Positions 6,207-9,826 of a stretch of DNA of 9,826 nucleotides are shown here, piece after piece (the stretch's first letter is position 1; each line of letters begins with the position of its first letter). The notes below the pieces were generated by a model. The model did not search any database, was not told where the DNA came from, and saw nothing but the letters and a program-made list of their open reading frames with translations. The DNA lies in NCBI GenBank assembly GCA_022545645.1, contig JACZQQ010000085.1:1-9826 (forward strand). The letters are read 5' to 3'. This DNA is from Acidobacteriota bacterium. GTDB taxonomy: Bacteria; Acidobacteriota; UBA6911; RPQK01; JADFOI01. The translations under genes were made by a program, and so were the position numbers.

Positions 6207-7274
6207 TCAGCTCTGGCCGCTCTGAGAGCGGCCGCTACAACGTCGAAACAGCAGCAATGAAAACCACTTCTGGGGATCGTTACAGTGGGCAATCGATTCC
6301 AGACCGAAGTATCCCAATTGCTGCTCGAGTTGATGGGGCTCAAATTTACGACTGATTTCGACTAAGATTTGCTCTCCTTCCTTCCACAGAAATTCTGACT
6401 CGAGCAAAGGAAGGTCAATTTTCTGGTCTGAAGTGGAAACCGCGTACATCTCCATTTGCTGCCATTGGAGGTTATAGAAAGAATGGTAACGCATTTTCCT
6501 CTGGTCAAAATTACTTCCCATCAACCGATTGATGTTTTCAAATGCGTTTAAAATAAACTGGGACGTCATCCCTTCCACATCGTTGTAGGCCTTCTCAAGA
6601 ACTTCCTCCTCTTTGGTGCAATCCACTCCGAGAAGGAAGAAGTCGTCTGGGCCCATACATCCACTCAACAACTGAAAAAACCGGTCGAAGTCGGATCGAT
6701 CCAAGTTACCCACACTGCTGCCCAGAAATGCAAACAGGGTGGGAAGACTCCTCTCGATGCTGAGTATTCCCTCTTCGTAACGGGCACACAGTCCATGAAA
6801 CTCCAACCGGGGAAACTGAGTTTTGACCGAGTCTCTCGATCCAATCAGAGCGGTAAGGCTCACGTCAACGGGAGCAAAAGTTCCTCTTCCCCGCTGGTTG
6901 GCTTGCTGGCTCAGAAGATGGACGGTTTTCTTTGAAAAACCTGCCCCCAACTCCACCAGGCATTCCACTTCAGCCAGAGCAATGATCTTTTCTGCCTCCT
7001 TTTCAAGAATGGCATTCTCAGTACGGGTCAGGTAGTACTCGGGCAGGGTGCTGATCTTTTCGAATAACCAAGAACCTCGCTCATCATACAAAAATCGAGG
7101 CTCAATGCGGCGAGGTTGGTCAAAGAGAGTCCGAGCTAGGGCTCGAGCCACATTTTCTTCAGGGGCCTCGGACTTGAGCTCCCAGATGGAGGACTCCACG
7201 GGCGCCCAGCGGTTCTTCTGACCCTGTGAAAAGATTTCAGGTGGAGTCTCGAGTTTCTGATCCTTGGGCGACAT
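6207..7274 (-). CDS. egtD: EgtD, L-histidine N-alpha-methyltransferase (hercynine synthase)
   Basis: EgtD adds three methyl groups from SAM to the alpha-amino group of histidine, giving hercynine (histidine betaine). Family landmarks in order are YDERGSWLFEKISTLPEYYLTRTE (about residues 63-86), the SAM-binding LVELGAGFSKKT (107-117), FAPVDVS (133-139), FLGSSVGNL (183-191), KAYNDVEGMTSQF (228-240) and the C-terminal VEISRKF (305-311). The Tyr of PEYY, the Asn of SVGN and the Glu/Ser of VEIS correspond to histidine-binding positions known from mycobacterial EgtD. The product has 355 residues, somewhat longer than usual. About 30 extra residues are at the N-terminus, and the last dozen (after LLLFRR) are encoded by a palindromic repeat. 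The ATG at 7274 was preferred to the GTG at 7280, which abuts the thioesterase stop; a GGTAGG site lies just upstream. It supplies hercynine to the SenA-type enzyme encoded next. Confidence 0.93.
   Translation of the reverse strand: MSPKDQKLETPPEIFSQGQKNRWAPVESSIWELKSEAPEENVARALARTLFDQPRRIEPRFLYDERGSWLFEKISTLPEYYLTRTENAILEKEAEKIIALAEVECLVELGAGFSKKTVHLLSQQANQRGRGTFAPVDVSLTALIGSRDSVKTQFPRLEFHGLCARYEEGILSIERSLPTLFAFLGSSVGNLDRSDFDRFFQLLSGCMGPDDFFLLGVDCTKEEEVLEKAYNDVEGMTSQFILNAFENINRLMGSNFDQRKMRYHSFYNLQWQQMEMYAVSTSDQKIDLPLLESEFLWKEGEQILVEISRKFEPHQLEQQLGYFGLESIAHCNDPQKWFSLLLFRRCSGRSQSGQS
6214..6238. repeat. REP-like palindrome, copy 2, inside the 3' end of egtD
   Basis: Arms ggccgctct (6215-6223) and agagcggcc (6225-6233) flank one centre base. 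The 25 bases 6214-6238 match 2886-2910 at 23 positions in the same orientation, which shows that these are two copies of one element. This copy has lost the outer left arm. It is translated as the final residues of EgtD (CSGRSQSGQS) because the reading frame passes through it to a TGA at 6209-6207. Confidence 0.8.
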
Positions 7275-7280
7275 GAGCAC

Positions 7281-7697
7281 CTACCGGGATTCCATCAGCA
7301 ACTTTCCGTAATACTCGGGCAAGCTTCTCGGCTTCCCTTCTCGGTCCGTGACCACATGAGTAGTCTCCCCTTGAGCATAGACTTTCTCACCCTGTGGGTC
7401 GAGTACTTCATAGGCAAAGGTGACCGTTCGGCGGCGCAATTCCTTGATCCGAGTCCGAACCACAAACTCACTATCATATCGCAGTGGCGCCAGATAACGG
7501 CACTGCACGGTGGCAACCACCAGAAACCTCCCACTGTTGTCTTCCATCTCCTGATAGGAAAATCCGTGTTGCCTGCAGAATTCGGACCGGCCCACCTCGA
7601 ACCACACCAAATAGTTGCCATGATAAGCGACTCCCATTTGGTCCGTTTCCGCGTAGCGGACTCGCAGTGAGCAGTCCGTGTAAGTCAGGTTTTTCAT
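7281..7697 (-). CDS. Acyl-CoA thioesterase, YbgC/4-hydroxybenzoyl-CoA thioesterase family
   Basis: The 138-residue protein is a single hotdog domain that hydrolyses acyl-CoA thioesters in the cytosol. The active-site region reads RVRYAETDQMGVAYHGNYLVWFEVGR, with the catalytic Asp at D19 and the helix that packs against the sheet after it. Downstream, RTRIKELRRRTVTFAYEV and YAQGETTHVVTDREGKPRSLP are standard for the YbgC/FadM subgroup. The length is normal. The stop codon directly abuts the first possible start codon of egtD, so the two are very likely co-transcribed. This gene appears to be the first of the five-gene run. Its acyl substrate and any link to selenoneine are unknown. It could instead serve fatty acid or phospholipid metabolism together with the acyltransferase at the end of the run. 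Confidence 0.9.
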   Translation of the reverse strand: MKNLTYTDCSLRVRYAETDQMGVAYHGNYLVWFEVGRSEFCRQHGFSYQEMEDNSGRFLVVATVQCRYLAPLRYDSEFVVRTRIKELRRRTVTFAYEVLDPQGEKVYAQGETTHVVTDREGKPRSLPEYYGKLLMESR

Positions 7698-7727
7698 GTT
7701 AGCCCGATCGGCAACCCTATCACGTCC

Positions 7728-7744
7728 AGCAGATCTGCTAAAAT
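7728..7744 (+). promoter_or_regulatory. palindrome and -10-like box between the divergent operons
   Basis: The 57-base gap between the thioesterase gene (minus) and the ABC ATPase gene (plus) contains a perfect 12-base palindrome, agcagatctgct (7728-7739). It overlaps TAAAAT (7739-7744), a good -10 box placed ten bases before the ATPase ATG. There is no clear ribosome binding site, so the ATPase mRNA might be leaderless. A repressor bound to the palindrome would cover this -10 and lie close to the start of the opposite operon. No convincing -35 box is seen. Confidence 0.35.
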
Positions 7745-7754
7745 CCTCTGCGAT

Positions 7755-8687
7755 ATGACCCCATCTGCGGAGGTGTCCGCCTCGCCCTATGCTATTGAAG
7801 GCAGCCGAGTGGTGAAGAAATACGGCGACCTCACTGCCGTTGATGAAATGGACTTCACCGTTAAGCGGGGCGAGGCCTTTGGGCTTTTGGGACCCAACGG
7901 GGCAGGCAAATCCACCCTGATGCGAATGATTTACTGCCGAACCCCATTGACCTCAGGCAGTCTGTTGGTCGAAGGGTGGGATGTGGGACAGGATCAAAAG
8001 AAGATCAAGGCCCTGGTAGGAGTGGTACCCCAGGAGAATAACCTGGACCCCGATCTCAACGTGATTGAGAATTTGATCGTTTATGCGCGTTATTTCCGCA
8101 TTCCGAGCCATCAGGCTCAAACCCTGGCTGAAGACCTGCTTGCCTTTGTGAATCTTGGCGACAAGAAACACACGGGAGTTGAAGCACTTTCAGGGGGCAT
8201 GAAGCGCCGCCTTATCGTGGCTCGGGCACTCATGAATGGTCCGAAGGTTTTGGTTCTCGATGAGCCTACGACTGGTCTGGATCCCCATGTTCGCCACGAT
8301 CTGTGGGACCGGCTGCGGGAACTGCGTCGTCGACAGATTACGATTCTGCTCTCTACACACTACCTGGAAGAGGCAGAACAACTCTGTGACCGTTTGATCA
8401 TTATGGATCAAGGCAAAATCCTGGCTTCTGGGAAACCCAAGGAACTCATCAAACTCAATGTGTCCAATTTCGCGCTTGAGATTCACGAAATGGATGGCCT
8501 AAAGCCCCTTGTCTCGCATCCGGAGGTGACTCCTGAAGTTCACGGTGCCACTCACTACTACTTTGCCCCCTCCCTGGAATTGCTCACACCTCTCATGAAT
8601 CAATATCCCCATCATCAGTCCCTTCTTCGCCCCGCAAATCTGGAGGATGTCTTTTTGAAGCTGACCGGCCGGAGTCGATTGGAGTAG
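7755..8687 (+). CDS. ABC-2 exporter ATP-binding protein, NodI/DrrA-like
   Basis: This is the energising subunit of an ATP-driven exporter at the cytosolic face of the inner membrane. All nucleotide-binding motifs are intact: Walker A GPNGAGKST (residues 46-54), Q-loop Q93 in VVPQENN, signature LSGGMKRR (145-152), Walker B VLVLDEP (165-171), the D-loop TTGLDP and H-loop H202 in STHYLEEAE. The PQENNLDPDLNVIENL segment and the C-terminal NLEDVFLKLTGR are typical of the NodI/DrrA group that exports lipo-oligosaccharides, drugs or other amphipathic molecules. The length of 310 residues fits. The ATG at 7755 has no obvious ribosome binding site and a -10-like box lies ten bases upstream. The permease starts ten bases after its stop. 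The exported molecule is unknown. Divergence from the selenium gene run is suggestive only. Confidence 0.93.
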   Translation: MTPSAEVSASPYAIEGSRVVKKYGDLTAVDEMDFTVKRGEAFGLLGPNGAGKSTLMRMIYCRTPLTSGSLLVEGWDVGQDQKKIKALVGVVPQENNLDPDLNVIENLIVYARYFRIPSHQAQTLAEDLLAFVNLGDKKHTGVEALSGGMKRRLIVARALMNGPKVLVLDEPTTGLDPHVRHDLWDRLRELRRRQITILLSTHYLEEAEQLCDRLIIMDQGKILASGKPKELIKLNVSNFALEIHEMDGLKPLVSHPEVTPEVHGATHYYFAPSLELLTPLMNQYPHHQSLLRPANLEDVFLKLTGRSRLE

Positions 8688-8697
8688 GTTACGATTG

Positions 8698-9477
8698 ATG
8701 TGGAGTTGCCCTCTTAGACAGATCGATTGGTTCGACGCTCTGGCGGTGTGGCGGCGCAACTACGACGTCAATTTGAGGCTGTGGAAGGCAGAGGTCTTTC
8801 CGCCTCTGTTGGAGCCCACCGTTTCGATCGTGGCATTCGGTTGGGGAATTGGAAGTTTGATCGCCGCGGAAATCCTGGAGATGCCGTATTTAACCTTCGT
8901 TGCGGCTGGGATTCTGGTGGTGACCGGCGTTATTCGCGCCATCCTTGAGTGCACCTATGGTGCCTACTTTCGGATGGTCTATCAGTCCACCTACGATGCC
9001 ATATTGAGTACACCCATCGGAGTCGAAAGTCTGGGTGCAGGGGAGATTCTGTGGGGTGCCTCCAAAGCTGCCTTTGACAGCCTTCTGATTATGCTGATTC
9101 TATTGGCTTTTGGCGTCCTTCATTCCCCCATGAGTCTCTTGATTCCTCTGGTTATTTTGCTGGGGGCCACCGGCTTGGCGTCTATTGCCTTTGCCTATAC
9201 CGTCTCCATTTCCTCGATTTATCAGTACAACTACTTTATCGCTCTGGCCTTTTCATCACTTTGGATTTGTGGCGCTTATTTCCCGGTCGATCGTCTCCCG
9301 CTGGCGCTTCAGTACTTGTCCTGGTCTTTGCCCATCACCAGTGTCGTGGATTTGTCACGGGATTTGATGACGGGCCGGCTGGATTCCTGGTCACTGCTTC
9401 AGGCGGTCTGGATTCTCATTTCCTCACTGGTCTTCACAGACCTTGCTCTTCGCCGCCCCAGAGGGCGAGCCGAATAG
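8698..9477 (+). CDS. ABC-2 exporter permease, NodJ/DrrB-like
   Basis: This is the membrane partner of the preceding ATPase. The 259-residue protein has the NodJ-type start AVWRRNYDVNLRLWKAEVFPPLLEP and about six hydrophobic segments: roughly 40-58, 64-82, 125-143, 147-167, 178-196 and 233-250. The motif CGAYFPVDRLP-x-LQYLSWSLPITSVVDLSRDL between the last two segments is characteristic of ABC-2 permeases of this family. The ATG at 8698 was chosen over the TTG directly before it. The gene lies ten bases after the ATPase gene, so the two form an operon. The C-terminus DLALRR looks native, but the last six residues (PRGRAE) lie where the sequence also encodes the opposite-strand peptidase and where base composition changes. 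The true C-terminus may therefore have been altered by a junction. Confidence 0.9.
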   Translation: MWSCPLRQIDWFDALAVWRRNYDVNLRLWKAEVFPPLLEPTVSIVAFGWGIGSLIAAEILEMPYLTFVAAGILVVTGVIRAILECTYGAYFRMVYQSTYDAILSTPIGVESLGAGEILWGASKAAFDSLLIMLILLAFGVLHSPMSLLIPLVILLGATGLASIAFAYTVSISSIYQYNYFIALAFSSLWICGAYFPVDRLPLALQYLSWSLPITSVVDLSRDLMTGRLDSWSLLQAVWILISSLVFTDLALRRPRGRAE

Positions 9478-9826
9478 TGCGGCGGGGTGAAACACCGATC
9501 GCTTTGAGTATTCGCATCGCCTCCATCGTCGTCGCCACGCCGTCCGCATTGTCGGTGGCGCCGGGGGCGGAGTGCCACGAATCCAGATGCGCGCCGAGCA
9601 TCACCACCTCATCTCGGAGATCGGGATCCGTCCCGGGAATCTCGGCGATCACGTTGTATCCGTTGGTGTCGTCCTCGTGGTATGTGGCCTGTACGTTGAC
9701 GCGGAGCTTGACGTCGGCACCACGCTGCACCATTCGCACGAGCATGTTGTAGTGCTCGCCCGCAACCACGACCGTGGGAACGGCATCGTCAGTGGTTTGT
9801 CTGCGTCCCACCACGAACATCGTCCC
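9434..9826 (-). CDS. M28-family zinc metallopeptidase fragment, cut at both ends
   Basis: The frame is open to the window edge at 9826, so the gene starts outside. M28 peptidases use two zinc ions to remove N-terminal residues and are mostly exported. Numbering from the Met at 9820, NGYNVIAEIPGTDP leads into the metal-binding segment GAHLDSWHSAPGATDNADG (H78, D80, D90). RLALWGGEEQGL then carries the Glu pair (E124, E125). The family continues from here with LGS and about 100 or more residues containing the remaining zinc ligands. In this window a TGA follows immediately, inside the end of the permease gene. The fragment therefore cannot form a complete active site. GC content is about 63% over 9481-9780 against about 49% over 9121-9300 (hand counts). 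It is either a truncated gene or the result of a false or recent join. Confidence 0.85.
   Translation of the reverse strand, partial: GTMFVVGRRQTTDDAVPTVVVAGEHYNMLVRMVQRGADVKLRVNVQATYHEDDTNGYNVIAEIPGTDPDLRDEVVMLGAHLDSWHSAPGATDNADGVATTMEAMRILKAIGVSPRRTIRLALWGGEEQGL

Overview
The window looks like a chromosomal segment of a Gram-negative bacterium of moderate GC content. An LpxL/HtrB-like acyltransferase implies an outer membrane with acylated lipid. The SecG with a long acidic tail, the tpiA-secG-tRNA-Leu order and the intergenic palindromes would fit Acidobacteriota or a neighbouring phylum, but that placement is a weak inference. Coding density is high and no gene-free stretch exceeds 300 bases.

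Layout. (1) Positions 1-128, minus: 5' end of a SAM-dependent O-methyltransferase gene with its own likely promoter. (2) Positions 278-2758, minus: a central-carbon and secretion block, gapA, tpiA, secG and tRNA-Leu(GAG), read from a candidate promoter at 2808-2836. No pgk lies between gapA and tpiA. TpiA carries an unusual Gln/Glu-rich N-terminal extension. (3) Positions 2907-7697, minus: a tight five-gene run of acyl-CoA thioesterase, egtD, a senA/egtB-type non-heme iron enzyme, senB-type glycosyltransferase and LpxL-like acyltransferase. (4) Positions 7755-9477, plus: a divergently transcribed two-gene ABC-2 exporter of the NodI/NodJ (DrrA/DrrB) type. (5) Positions 9434-9826, minus: part of an M28 zinc peptidase that stops abruptly inside the end of the permease gene, where GC content jumps.

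The most interesting part is block 3. EgtD makes hercynine from histidine and SAM. A SenB-type glycosyltransferase would make a selenosugar from selenophosphate and a UDP-sugar. A SenA-type enzyme would join the two, leading to selenoneine, the selenium analogue of ergothioneine. The senC (SelD-like selenophosphate synthetase) gene usually found with senA and senB is not in the window, so selenophosphate would have to come from elsewhere. The flanking thioesterase and acyltransferase are not known parts of this pathway but are packed into the same apparent operon.

Two nearly identical palindromic elements (2882-2910 and 6214-6238) sit at the 3' ends of genes in this operon. One supplies the stop codon of the acyltransferase and the other encodes the last residues of EgtD. 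A different palindrome lies at 213-244, downstream of the tRNA.
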